From: Setaria digitata | Taxonomy: Eukaryota; Nematoda; Chromadorea; Rhabditida; Setariidae | Assembly (NCBI GenBank): GCA_003640385.1 | Contig: RCAB01000280.1 | Location: 1 to 64,000 of the forward strand | DNA: 64,000 bases | Direction of reading: 5' to 3' | Part shown: one piece after another, positions 15,201 to 27,235 of the stretch | How positions within the stretch are numbered: position 1 is the stretch's first letter | Layout of the letters: the number at the start of each line of letters is the position of its first letter | The notes under the pieces: model-generated | The model's input: only the letters and a program-made list of their open reading frames with translations | The model's database searches: none | What the model was told of the DNA's origin: nothing | Translations under genes and position numbers: made by a program

Positions 15201-15435
15201 ATTGAAAAAAAAAAAAAAATTAGGCTAGTTTTAACAGTGCTTATCATTATCAATAATGATATGTCGTAAATAGTGTGAGCCAAGCCAATTACTGGTCTAT
15301 TATAAGCATTAGCAATATATTTCCAGAAGCCATTAATAAAATAGATTTAAATTTCTGGAAAAGGAAAAAGAAAATGTATTAGCTCTAATGTATGGCTTTT
15401 TCAAAACTATAAATACACTTTGATTGGAATTTTTT

Positions 15436-15482
<47 letters not shown>

Positions 15483-17053
15483 NGAAAAGAGGAACTAATG
15501 ATGACGTTCTTTTCTTTTCTCTTCCTCTTTTTTTTTTTTTTTTTTTAATGAAAAATTTATACTTAAAATTCAGTACATATGAATGGCGAAGGGAGAAAAT
15601 TTTAATTTTAAAACTGTGATAATATGACAAAAATGTTCTATCATGCAATAAAAAAAAATTAGAAATATCGAATATGTTGGAGCTAATTAAATTTTTTAAT
15701 TTCTTTGTGTGTGTGTGTGTGTTTCTTTTTCTTTCTTTTTTTTTTTTTTTTTTTTTTTTAAAATTAAAAGACGAAAAAAAAAATTAAAGTTAACAATAAA
15801 TCTTTTGGTAATTTATGCAGTGAATTGAAATTTATGGCTGATAAATTTTTGCAAAATACAAAAAGTTTGCACGGAAAAAAATAGTTTAATTATGCAAAAA
15901 AAAAAAAGGAGGAGAGAGAGAGGAAAAAAAATAGAAGCAAATTGAAGCAGTAAACAAATGTAATTTATTCAAATTATAAAATGTGAAATTTATTTATTGC
16001 CAATTATAAGCAATAAAAAATTTAACGACTTTTTTTCGTTTAAAAAAAAAAATAATAAAAATTTTTGAAAAAAAAAGCAAATATGAAAGTCTAAATGGCA
16101 TGATGTTATTTTTTATTTCATTTTTTTTCCTTTCTACCTTTGCACATAATTTTTACTCAGTACTTTTTTTTGTATGCCAACTAATTTCCATTTATTGGAC
16201 GAATAATATTTTCATCCAAGTGTAACTCATTCATTTTTTATTTTATTTTTTATCGTTTAAAAATGGAAAAAAAAAAAAAAGGAAAAACAACTAAGGAAGT
16301 TTTAAAGGAAGTTATGAAATGGCGCAATAAGAATGCATGAAACATAAGAAGTTAATGAGTATAATAAATAAATATATATATATATTTAATGATATATATT
16401 GTCAAAAACAGAAAGTCCCGTGAATAATTGAGTTTTAAAATGAAAAAAAAAAAAAGAAAATTAAAAAAATTTCAAGCATTTTAAAATTTTTATAGTTAGT
16501 TTGAAAATAGAAAAAGTGATAAATGTGTTCATTCGTTTCTTTTTTTTTTTTTTTTGTTATACAATAAAATTTTAAATTTCAAGGAAAAAAAAGTGTTCTG
16601 CATTTTTCATCCAGAAACTTTTCGTTGATAAATTTAATGGAAAACTTTGGAATGATTTATGAAACTATGATAATAATGATAAAAAGAAAAAAAAATTGTA
16701 TAGATTGATGAAATTATGTAGGAAATTTTGAAAATTTTCTAGCTCTGGCTGTTTATTTCAATTTATTAGCCTATAATTAGAAATTATCACTAATTTGATT
16801 CATTTATATGCCTTAATTTGGTCATTTTCATTTGTTTTTTTTTTCTTTTTTTTTCTTTATCAGTCTGACGAAAATATTTTTTAACTGTTTCGAAAATAAT
16901 GTAATTATTCACCTGATTAAACAAAAACATCAAGTGGCGATTTGAAAAGACTTGACATGGTTAATTAAATAATAATACCGAACTTCTTAATTAATTAATT
17001 GGTGCATTTCACGTTGGCATATATTTTCAAGTAATTATTTTAAAACTACTTAT

Positions 17054-17089
<36 letters not shown>

Positions 17090-18756
17090 AAAACTTGAAG
17101 CAGAAAAAGCGAAAAATTAAAAGAAGAGACAGAAGAAAATCTCTTTCTCCAAATTTCTTTTATTTCTGCAAATTTTTTTTTTTTTTTTCTTTTCTTTCGT
17201 CAATTCCCTTATAAATATTAATTAGGCCAATTGAGTGATACAAAAAAGTATTATTTAACAGAAATTAAATCCTAAGCCAAACATTAAAAAAAAAAAAAAA
17301 GAAGAAACAAAAATAAGCCTAGTAATAATATTTTGATTTTTGATCCATTTTAAGTAGGCGCCTTTTTCATACTTAAAGAATTCAATTTATGTCGTAAATT
17401 TGCTTTATAGCATTGTTTTCCACTTATTGAAAGCTTTTCAAAATCTATTCGATAGCTTTCTCTTCCTTCTTCGTCTTTTTTTTTTTTNAAAAATACAATC
17501 ACAGTTATGGCCTAGCAAAAATGCTAAAAAAAATAACTTTTTTTTTCAAAGCAAAAAACAAGACAAATTTCCTTATATATATATATATATTTTTTTACAC
17601 ATATATTTTATACATTTTTTTTTTTTTTTAATATATGCAGGAAGCCAAAAAGAAAAAGAAAACAAATAAATAAATAGCGAAATATTTTTAAGTGCTCAAA
17701 AGAATTTTCTTTGCTAAAATTGCTGAAATATTATTTATTGCAATGTTTCAATTTTAATTATTTTATTTTGTTTTTTTTTCCCTTTCCTTTTTGCTTTTCC
17801 GATTTTTTCTTTCTCTCTTATGCTTGCTTTTCGGTTTCATTTTTCTTTTATCAAAAAAATACAATTTAAAAAGTTAAAAAAAATCTTCCGAAAACAACGA
17901 GAAAAAAAAAATTACGGAGCACGAAGGAAGTAGAAAAAGAATCGAAAAATTGTGTGGGAATTAATTTTTGGAAATTAAAAAGCAGAAAAAAAAACTGATT
18001 TTTCAAAAGTTATATATATATAGTTTTTTGTTTTTGAAACAAAATTTTTGATATATGAGACTAATCTATCATTTATTCCGTTCCTACGGTGAATTTCTGG
18101 TTATCTAAAGTATGGAATTATTCGAAAATTAAAAAAAAAAAACATTCATTTATCTTCCTATTTTTTCTTTCCAATTTTTTGGCTTTTTTTTTTTGAAAAA
18201 ATTGGAAACGAATTAAATGAATGATTTGAAATGGCCATTCCTCATGTTGTTGTTGTTAATTATGAAATTTATGATTTTTGATTTATATTTCATTCTTTCA
18301 ATTTTTTTCCTCTTTCTTTGACATCTTCGTTAAAATTTATCATTAGAGCAATTTTGAACCTAATTTATTTGTTATCGTACAATTCGAAATGAAATTCAAT
18401 TGTTATTGCTCAGAACAAAAGTTTCATTTCTGTTCGAATAAAAAGCATTTTAGTTCCCATCATTAGCTCTATCATTCTTTGCAAAAATTCAATTTCTTTC
18501 CAAAATAAAAAAATAAAAAAATATTTTTGCATTATTCATTTCAATCATTTTTACTCAAATTTGTTTTTCTTTCTAATTTTAATAAATTCCTCAATAGTTT
18601 CACAATTCTTTTTGCAAGATATGAGAAAATCTGTTGAAAATTTTGCAAAATTTTACAGTATAAATAGGAAAAAAAAAAGGATAAAAAGATTTTAAAAAAA
18701 AAAAAATGCAAAAAGTTTTATTAGGTAGCAATAACGATAATGAGAATAGCACCATC

Positions 18757-18813
<57 letters not shown>

Positions 18814-21800
18814 AGTAAAACTAATAACAATAATAATGATAAATACTGGGAAAAGAAACAACATGAAATCAATTTAAAACCTACCCAATGTGGTATGCAA
18901 AAGGAGGCTTTAAGAGCGGACCACATATCGTTCCTATTTTGTCTTTTCTATCCTATCAATTTCATTTGGGTTAGACTCATTCTTTTTTTTTTTTCTTTTT
19001 GTTTTATTGTATTCGACCCTAATTTTTCCAATTTATTCTGGGCCAATACAATGCAGGGAAAAAAGAGGCGAGAAATGGAAAGAAAGGAAAAAAAGATAGA
19101 ATTGGGAAAAATTCCATTTATAGCTTAAGACGAAATATCATCATCACCCAATGTTATCATTATTTATATTATGACGAAATTTGATTTTAATGTTTTTTTT
19201 TTTAGATAAGTGTTGGATGTTTTTAAAAGAAAAACAGAAGAAATGAATAAATTTTTGAAGTTTTTACTTCTTTCATCTTTTCTTATTTTCTTTTTTTTTT
19301 AATTTCTCATTAATTATTATTGTAATTTTTCATAATTTTACGAATTTAATGTGCAATTGAAAAAAAAAACATATTGAACTGGATGAAATTGCAATTGGAA
19401 ACGTGGGAAATCGCAATATTTTGCAATGAATGAAAGTTTTACAATTTTAAAGGTTTTGTCACTTAAGTTAAATGTTAATTGTGCTGAAATGAAGTGGTCA
19501 ATTTTATGATTTAATTCACAGCTAAAAACTTTGCATATTAATTTAGCAACAAATAATCATAATCAGTGGGGAAGAAATTTTGTTGAAGGCGGAAAATATA
19601 TGAGGGAAGTTAGAAGGTACTACTTTTTTTGCTTGTTTTTTTCTAGATATCTAAGCATATATCAATTGAATTGTTGGAAAATATGAATATTTCATAAACA
19701 TGGACTTTACCAATTCATCAAACCTATTTGTTTTCATCATTCTCGATCATTCCTTTTTTAGTTTTAACTTTTCATCCAAAAAATGCTCAATTTTAAATCT
19801 TCTTTTTTTGTTTTTCATTTTTTTTTTTTTTTTGCAAAATTTGATAAATTGACTTGAAAGGAAATCCCTTCGTTCTCTCCTCCTCCAAAAAAAAAAAAAA
19901 AAAAGAAAAAAAAAGAAAAAAACAAATAAAAACGATGGAGAAAAAGGAAAGGAACGAAATTCGTGTGATAATAATTATAAGGAAGAAAATGAAATCGGAG
20001 ATTAATACTAACGAGTAAACAAAAATAGTATTTTCAGTTATTTAATTTATTTTTTCTCGAAATACAGCATTTTTTATTTCTACATATTTGCTAAAATTAT
20101 TTTTTAAAATTTTAAAAGCCGTATTAATAATTTCGTTAAAAAAAAAAAAAAAAAAAAAAAACAAATTCAATTAATAGTTGCCCATATAAAAATTTCAGCA
20201 GGCAGATAAATTTGTTCATTAAGATGAAAAAAGAAGAAAGAAGAAAAAAATAGATTATTAATAAATAAGCATATAGCCTAATAGTAAGTATATCATTCAT
20301 TAAGTAAACAAGGCAATTAATAAGCATGCAATTTTCTAAATAATTACAATTCAGCATTAATCATTATAAAAATTTATAGTAGTAAAGCTAGAAGAGAAGA
20401 AATAAACAAGTAAAAAGCATTTAATATAGCTAAAGTGAAGTAATTTTATGGCATAAATTAAATTATTCCAAAATTTTTCCAATCAATTTGAACTAAACGA
20501 AAACGAAGATGATGAAGGAAAGCATTGAATTTGCAACAAAAATCAAATGTATGAAATCCAATCAAATTGATTTCAATCAAATCAGATACTTAATTGATGG
20601 AGAGTTCAAGCCGTTTATCATCCAACTGAGCAGTATGAAAAACGGATTTCTATGTGAACGAAATGTAACGGAAGATTAAATGGGAATGAATTTTGTCCCT
20701 CATCAAAAGTGTCTTTTTTCGATGTCTTTTTTTTTTTTTTGATAGAAAAACAAAACCAAAATAAAAAGGAGAAAAAAAAAAGAAGCAATGTAACAAATTT
20801 TCGTTTTCATTATGTTTAAAATTTTCAAATTATGTAATAAATCATTTAATATTTCATTCATTCATTTCATTAAATGGCAATTTATGTATTTATATTCATG
20901 CAACTTAAATGCATTTTGCATTTCGTATCAAGCAGAAGGGAAAAGAAAATTTATTTTGTAAAAAAGTGATAAATAAAATTTTCAGTAAAAATATCCATTA
21001 TGAAATTAAAATGTACCCGATGATTACATAAAAAAAAAGTTGGAAATAAGAAAGAATTGGATAGAAAGAAAAAGAAAAAATGAGCAAGAAAATTCCGATA
21101 ATTTAAAATTGTTAAATTAAGTTTAGCAATTTTAAATTTTAAGGTGTGGATGAATCTTTTGATGTCTGAAGTCATTTTGAATTTGGAACTCAATTCAAAG
21201 ATTTCAAAATTACAAAATGATTGCTATCAGCTATACTTTTATACTTTATTATATCACAACTGCCTCATGTTTTTGTCATTACTCTTTAAATTTCTTGCTC
21301 TTGAAAGAAAATGTAATTAGTACTTGCAAATATTAGCATAATTTCTTTAAAATTAAATCTAAACTGCGTAATTTATTGTCTTAAAAATTATTTTTGCGGT
21401 AATTTCATCGTTCTATTAATTCAAGTAAAATGATGCAATAAAAGGTTAAAATTGAAAAACGATCAATATACGTTCTTGTTTCAAATTTTAAATTTTAAAA
21501 TTTATCACTACATCTGGTGAGAAGTTAAGCAACAAATGAAATCACATTTATAATTTGTTTTTTTCCTTAAAAATTTATTTTTATAATTTAAGATTATATT
21601 TTCTCTTTTATAATTTAAATTATAAATCATGGTGTGAAGCTTTATTAATTAAAACCTGTTCAACAGATGGTGATAGTGATGAACTTTGTGAATGAGCATT
21701 TGTACTCGATGGAGTACCACTAGAATGATCAAAAGAATATTGTTGTTGACTAAATTTAGATCCTTGTTGTTGTTGTTTATGGAATGACAATAGCTGTAGT

Positions 21801-22408
21801 GATCGTAACGATGTGCCACGTGAAATATGACTAAATAATGTTGTAGTTGTTGCTGCATTGCTAATATCAGTTGAAGGAATTGTTCGTAATTCCGAAAATT
21901 TTCGTTGCAAAAATGTTGGTGATGGCCATTCATTATCACGAATATTATCAGTATCACAATCATCACGAATATTATCAGTAACATCATTAGCAGTATTTGA
22001 GCATTGCTGTCTTAATAATATACCTTTTCTATCAGTAATTAGTCGTCTAGAATCGTTATCAGTTGGTGTTCGTGGCAAACGTCGTCCAGTAACTTGACGT
22101 TGTTCCGAATTCCAGTTATGTAGAAAGCAATCAGATTTAGTGATAACAGTAGTAGATGATGATGATGACGATGATGATAATGGTGGTGTTGGAAGAAACC
22201 GCGGTGATGATGAACGACGTATATTTTCTGATGGTATTTGCGGTAGAAGACGATGCCGATTGGTAGTAATAAGTGGTGATAGTGATATCGCCTGCATACT
22301 ACTGATACTGTTACGTCGTCCATATGATTGCTCCAATCGTCTTATCAGTGATATTGACGGATCCGGTAATAGCTGTTCCGGATAATCATTTGATGATATT
22401 TCACGCAT
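219..22408 (-). CDS. Tandem C2-domain, synaptotagmin-like protein (7 exons)
   Basis: Exons on the minus strand, 5' to 3': 21656-22408, 12142-12382, 8639-8760, 7727-7927, 4438-4549, 2115-2289, 219-408. All junctions are GT..AG with matching phases and give about 597 residues ending SDSE-stop. Residues 1-300 are low complexity: poly-Ser near 78-85, a repeated DNIRD motif near 144-158, and a Gln-rich stretch near 210-225. C2A spans about 306-436 (starts GLIHCSMQHF, has KVSLTPGGK and IIGDLFLPL). C2B spans about 441-578 (starts GKLYITSCLEKKASRLTI, has IGDDLIGSVYLG and a C-terminal VHHL resembling the WHxL end of synaptotagmin C2B). The usual loop aspartates are mostly absent in C2A, so calcium-independent membrane or protein binding is inferred. 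No transmembrane segment is visible, so it could be a soluble synaptotagmin-like, Doc2-like or TC2N-like protein, or an upstream exon may be missing. Divergent from paramyosin across 6.7 kb. Confidence 0.85.
5630..6128. repeat. Near-identical direct duplication either side of an N (5879)
   Basis: 5630-5878 and 5880 to about 6128 are the same sequence apart from homopolymer lengths, separated by a single N. This lies in the intron between the exons at 4438-4549 and 7727-7927 of the C2 gene. It looks like two contig ends with an unmerged overlap, not a biological duplication. Confidence 0.8.
18756..18812. repeat. (CAA)n trinucleotide microsatellite
   Basis: About 19 perfect CAA/AAC units. In one plus frame it would read as poly-Asn, but it lies inside an intron and no gene supports that frame. 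Confidence 0.95.
18885..18926 (-). CDS. Candidate alternative first exon of the C2 gene
   Basis: ATG at 18926 opens 14 codons (MWSALKASFCIPHW) that end exactly at a strong GTAGGT donor in phase 0. The downstream exon at 12142-12382 begins in phase 0, so splicing would give a shorter C2 isoform without the Ser/Gln-rich N-terminus. The phase match alone has a one in three chance of arising at random and no promoter is evident. Speculative. Confidence 0.2.
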
Positions 22409-23166
22409 ATTTTCCCTTCCCGTTTCCTTTTCTTCTTTTCTTTTTTTTTAGTTTCTTTTTCGTTTTGTTTTTTTAATATACAAAAAATTTTCCTTATGTA
22501 TAAATTTAAAAGAAAAGAAAAAAAAAGAGGTATATTATATGAAATATGTATAAGTAAAATTTAAAAAAAAAAAAAAAATGAGAAAATATGTAAATCCCAG
22601 GAATGGTCACTATTTTTTAAACTAACTGCTTACGGGATTGTTGCTCTTGGCTAGTACTAGTTAGTGCTTTTAGGAGGGAGGAAGAAGGGAGGACATTTCT
22701 TTTTTTTTTCTAGTCATTTCATTTGTCGCTTTTCTGTCTCCACCCTTTTCTCTTTGCTTCTTCTATCAGTCCTAGTAGGACCAAAGCTAACGCTAAGACT
22801 TAGACCATGTGGCTAAGCCTAAAGCTAACAACTAATATGTTAAATTTAAGGCCAAACCCCTCTCTCGTTTTTTTTATGATTGGAAAATACCATTAATACT
22901 GATAACTACTTAATCTTTTTTCGCTTTAACTTCTCAGACAGTGATAATTTAACAGATATTATCATTATTATTATGTTTTTTTGTAATTTTTCATGTTACT
23001 TTATCATTTCCTTTTAACAATGATGATGATAAAATAATGATTTTTTTATTCGTGTTACTATTTAGTATCATTATTATTATTCCGATGTTTGTTGCAGAAA
23101 ATGAGCAACTTTTAAGCTTTGAAAAATTGTATTCATTTCATTTAATCGGGTAATTTATTGCCATTT

Positions 23167-23335
23167 AATAATTAATAATAATAATAATTAATAATAACAA
23201 TAATAATAACAATAATAACAATAATGATAATAATAATAATAAATAATAATAATAAATGGTAATAATAATAAATAATAATAATAAATAATAATAATAAATA
23301 ATGATAATATTAAATAATAATAAATATACCAGTAA
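23167..23335. repeat. Imperfect (AAT)n microsatellite
   Basis: Runs of AAT/ATA units with occasional AAC and GAT interruptions over about 170 bases. A shorter TTA-rich counterpart lies near 23785-23840. Confidence 0.85.
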
Positions 23336-26134
23336 TAATAGCTAGAACATTAGCCGTAGTAAGAGTGAAACTATGATAATTAATCACTATCATTTAATGT
23401 AAATATTTGAAAGATTAGCTAAAATACTGGTTTGTTAGTATTAATAACTTCCTTCTTTTTCTTTTCCATTTATTCTCTTCTTTACCAATTAAACAAAATG
23501 TCTCATGGGAAATAGAATTAAGAAAAGTGAAGATTGATAATGGATGGAAATAAATTTTGGATGCCGAAGTTGTATTATGCAAACAACTTATCCGATAATA
23601 ATGATACTCCTAGTAATATTCATAAGTATATTAGTATTAAAATTATCGCTAATACTAATATTAAAATCAATACTAATATTAATATTATCCCCACTGATAA
23701 TATCATCATTGCTTTATTCATTAGGTCACTAATTTTTTTAACTATTGTTTGATATCCATTAGCACTGACTCGACTATTATCTGTCATTATTATTTATTAT
23801 TATTATTATTATTATTGCTATTGCTATTATTATTATTGTTAATTATTGTTACTATTACTGCGGCTATTCATTATCATTTTTATACTATTATGACCTAATC
23901 TTTTCAGTTTTTCCCTTTTGTGTTCTTTTTTTTTCTCTCTTTTTCTATTTTTTTTAATTTCAATGCGGAATTTGCCTTAAATAATAATATGTTTCAGTTT
24001 TACAGGTAAAAAAGCAGTTAAAATAGCAGAGAAATTGGAATTTCAGCATTTTCGGAAATGAGAATCACACTGTGTAGCTTAGAAAATTAAATCGCCTGAT
24101 GGATTTGGTCGCGTTAAACGAATTGAATTATGCGCAACTGAAGAGATCGATGATTTTATCAGTGTTATCAAAACGAAATGCAATGTGAATAAATAACTTT
24201 TCTCACTTCTGTTTTTCTGCTTTCCGCGTTGCTTCTTAATGAAGACACATGTGTTACACCTATATACGATCATAAGAATTTTTCATTCTACGTGGAAGTG
24301 ATAAAGTGATAAAACTTTGGATGAGTTAACTGATTCATCTGTATGGAATTGATAAATAAACTTTTTTTTTTTTTTGGTATTTGAATGCGTCAGCTAATGA
24401 TTGTGACATATTGCTTCATTTACTGAATTGAATGTATGTAGATATGAATCAGCAATATTAGTCACTGATAAAAATAATTATCAGTTACATCAATTAGTGA
24501 ATTAAATTGAAAGAATTGGAATTTGATTCAACAAATAATAATGCTCATAAAAAGATATACTGCAATTTAATTTTCAATACGAAAAATTTTCATTTTCTAT
24601 TTCTTTTTTCATCTTGCAAAATTTATCAGTCCAATGAGTGAATTGAAAATACATTTTTAAATGAGATTATAACTTTTTTTTTTTTTTTTTTTTCAATTCA
24701 AAACATCATCAGCATAAATTTCTTCTAGCAGTCTTTTTTTTCCTTTTCTTCGAATTGTTACCAAAATATTGCAACAGCAAAAAACCACTGATAATTGCAA
24801 ACTTTTAGAAGGCGAATGTTTCAATAACAGGAAAAGGAAAAAAAGACAGAAATTTATTTTCATATGTTTTCCTGTCCTCCTAGTTTATATTCTATTCATT
24901 TTTGCTTTGCTGACTTTTTTTTGTCCAAAAATTATTTCACACTTCTTGCTCACGTTCTACATACTCACATTAGTGTTTGAATTAATTTTTACAATTCTTT
25001 TCTTCTTCATTTTCATTTCAATTTTTCTCAATCATCACTTCACATCAACAATTTTGTCAAGCGAATTTGCGGCGGAATTTTCACGAATAACCAATGAGCT
25101 ATGTTAATTCGGATATTTGTAACAAAAGTTGATGCTAATTATTGCCGCTGTAAACAAAATAGAATAAGTTTGTAAATAAACAATTATTTATATTTTTAAA
25201 ATTCAGCTCACTTTTTTGTTTGTTAGTTTTCCTCCCTCGTTCTTTTTTTGCTTTTTTTTTCCTCTCAATTTAAAGTAATTTCCATTTCACCTAATCTAGA
25301 AATTTTTTCGTAAAAAGAAGTGGAAGGAAATGTCGCCAAATGTGAAAATTATTTGAAAATTAATTGCAAATACAATCAAGGTATCATCAAATATTTATAT
25401 TTTATGCTTAGTTTTATTCCTTTTTTTTTTTCTCTCTCTCTCTCTCTCTAATTAATTGAATCCAGTAAATCCTCTGTGTGCCAGTTTAATTTTTCCAGAT
25501 CTCTCCAAATTTTCCTTTCATTGACTTTCAATCTTTCGAATAGGAGAGCTGTTAATCACATTGCTAATTAGACTGGTCTAAATTGTCTATCTGCATATGT
25601 TAATAATTTGTTAATTGATTTTGCTGCATGTTCTTTTTTATAAGAAGGCAATTCAATAGTGTCAAAGTTTCAATTCCCATTATAAACAATGTAAATGACG
25701 GAGAAACACAGAGAAAAAAAAGAGAAAAGCAGGTGAAATTGGTGAAGATAAAATGTTACCATACGTAATCCATTACGTTCTGCTGAAGAAATTTAAAAAA
25801 TCCCGGAAAAAAGGAGAAAAAAAAAATCAGAAGGAAGAAAGGAATAATGGAATGAAAAGTGTGAAGGGGAACGTTTTATAGTTGGAAGAGTATAAAAAGT
25901 ATTTTCAAAAATATATTTAAAACAAAGAAACCTTTGACTTTTTTTAATATATGTACGAAAAGGAATAATATTACCGAGAATTTTATCACGATTTTCACAT
26001 ACCTAAATTGACAATGGCAGTGATAATGATAATGATCAAGACTGTGATGACAAAAGAGTTATGATATGCGAAAGAAGGATGAAAGGAAGAAGACATTTAT
26101 TTTGTTCGTTCCACTCCATAACGGTTGTTGAAAA

Positions 26135-26433
26135 TGAGAGAGAGAGAGAGAGAGAGGGGAAAAGGAAAGAGAAAAAAAGAAGGGAGCTGCACAGAAAGAG
26201 GGAGAGGGAGAGAGAGGTGGGGGATGAAGGAGACTGCTATTGTTGTTGTTGTTGTCGTTGTTAATGTTTGAGCAGAACAGTGTGGTCGTGAACTATTTCG
26301 GGAACTTATTTTCGAGGAAATTTCCAAGTGAAATGGAAGAAGAAGAAGAAAGCGGAGGAGGAAGCAAGGATATAGTTAGAGAGAGAGAGGTAGGAGAGAG
26401 GGAGAGAGAGAGAGAGGAGAGAGAGAGAGAAGG
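26135..26433. repeat. Purine-rich block with (GA)n microsatellites
   Basis: (GA)n runs at about 26135-26156, 26199-26215 and 26377-26433, in a region where one strand is almost all purine. Open frames across it give Arg/Glu or Ser/Leu repeats and are not genes. Confidence 0.85.
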
Positions 26434-27034
26434 ATAACTCTTCACATTACTCATTTGCCACCTACAACACCACGCAGACATATGTGTGTCTGTGGAATGG
26501 GTGAAGAGTGAAATTTTAAATAGACAAAAAAAGAAAAGAGAATGGAGAAAAAGGAAAAGAAAAGAAATGAGGGAAAGAATGAGATAAAAAAGAGAAAGAA
26601 GAGAATGAATTTGAACAAATATCAATTCGTGAAATACAAAACAATAAGGATGGAAAAAAAGGAGGAAGAAAAGTGCTGTGATCAGACGACGAAAGAAAGA
26701 TGAAAATTTTAATTTCACAAAAAAAATACCTTTATTTTATTTTTCTATTGTAAAAAAAAAAAAAGAAAAAATTTTCTTATCCCTTCCTTTTTTTTTTCTT
26801 CTTTAATTCCTTTTCCATAGTCTTTCTCCGTTCACTTTTTCGTCTTCTTTCTTTACCTTTTTTTTTTTTCATCCCCTCATTAGGACAGACCACCTTGCTA
26901 GTGTGTTATTAAATGTTGGTATGTCCAACTTTTTTTCTTTTTTCCTGAATCCACAAACTTTTAAAATCTCATACGAAAGAAAATATTTGAAAAAATAGAA
27001 AATAAAATTTGAAGAAACTATTATGCAGAAACAG

Positions 27035-27235
27035 CACGTACACACACATGTATATGCATGTAGAAATATGAAAAATACACGTAAACACAGAATATGCACG
27101 TACACATTCGGTTTATGTGAACGTTGACATGCATAAAATGCACGTATACATGTGGTATGTGTGAACGTTGATACATGTAAAATGCACGTACATAGATATG
27201 TATGCACGCAAACACATGCAAAATGCACGCATACG
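27035..27235. repeat. Degenerate minisatellite, CACGTA-led units of 41-44 bases
   Basis: Units begin CACGTA and mostly end AAAATG. 27097-27140 and 27141-27184 are 44 bases each and clearly related (both contain GTGAACGTTGA). 27185-27225 is a 41-base variant. 27035-27096 holds more divergent units. The His/Val/Cys-rich frames on the minus strand are by-products of the repeat. Confidence 0.8.

Larger units (their letters stand above)
12383..21655 (-). other. 9.3 kb intron of the tandem C2 gene
   Basis: No conserved coding exon on either strand was recognised. It holds long poly-A/T tracts, Ns at 15483 and 17488, a (TG)n run at 15706-15721, a TA-rich stretch near 17575-17640, and the (CAA)n run at 18756-18812. 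One short minus-strand open segment at 18885-18926 could be an alternative first exon and is listed separately. Confidence 0.6.

Noticed and set aside
18706..19128. Plus-strand frame with a long poly-Asn run
   Set aside because: It is the translation of the (CAA)n microsatellite inside the C2-gene intron, followed by poly-Phe. There is no domain and no splice context on that strand.
21649..22385. His/Tyr-rich minus frame and Asp-rich plus frame over 21649-22385
   Set aside because: They are shadow frames of the first exon of the tandem C2 gene, created by its Ser-rich codon repeats.
24769..25107. Plus-strand 112-codon hydrophobic frame in the divergent region
   Set aside because: Its membrane-like character comes from T-rich DNA (Phe/Leu/Ile). 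It has no recognisable family or conserved motif.
26869..27228. Minus-strand His/Cys/Val-rich frames
   Set aside because: They follow the CACGTA-type minisatellite and its period. The cysteine pattern is a repeat artefact, not a zinc-binding domain.
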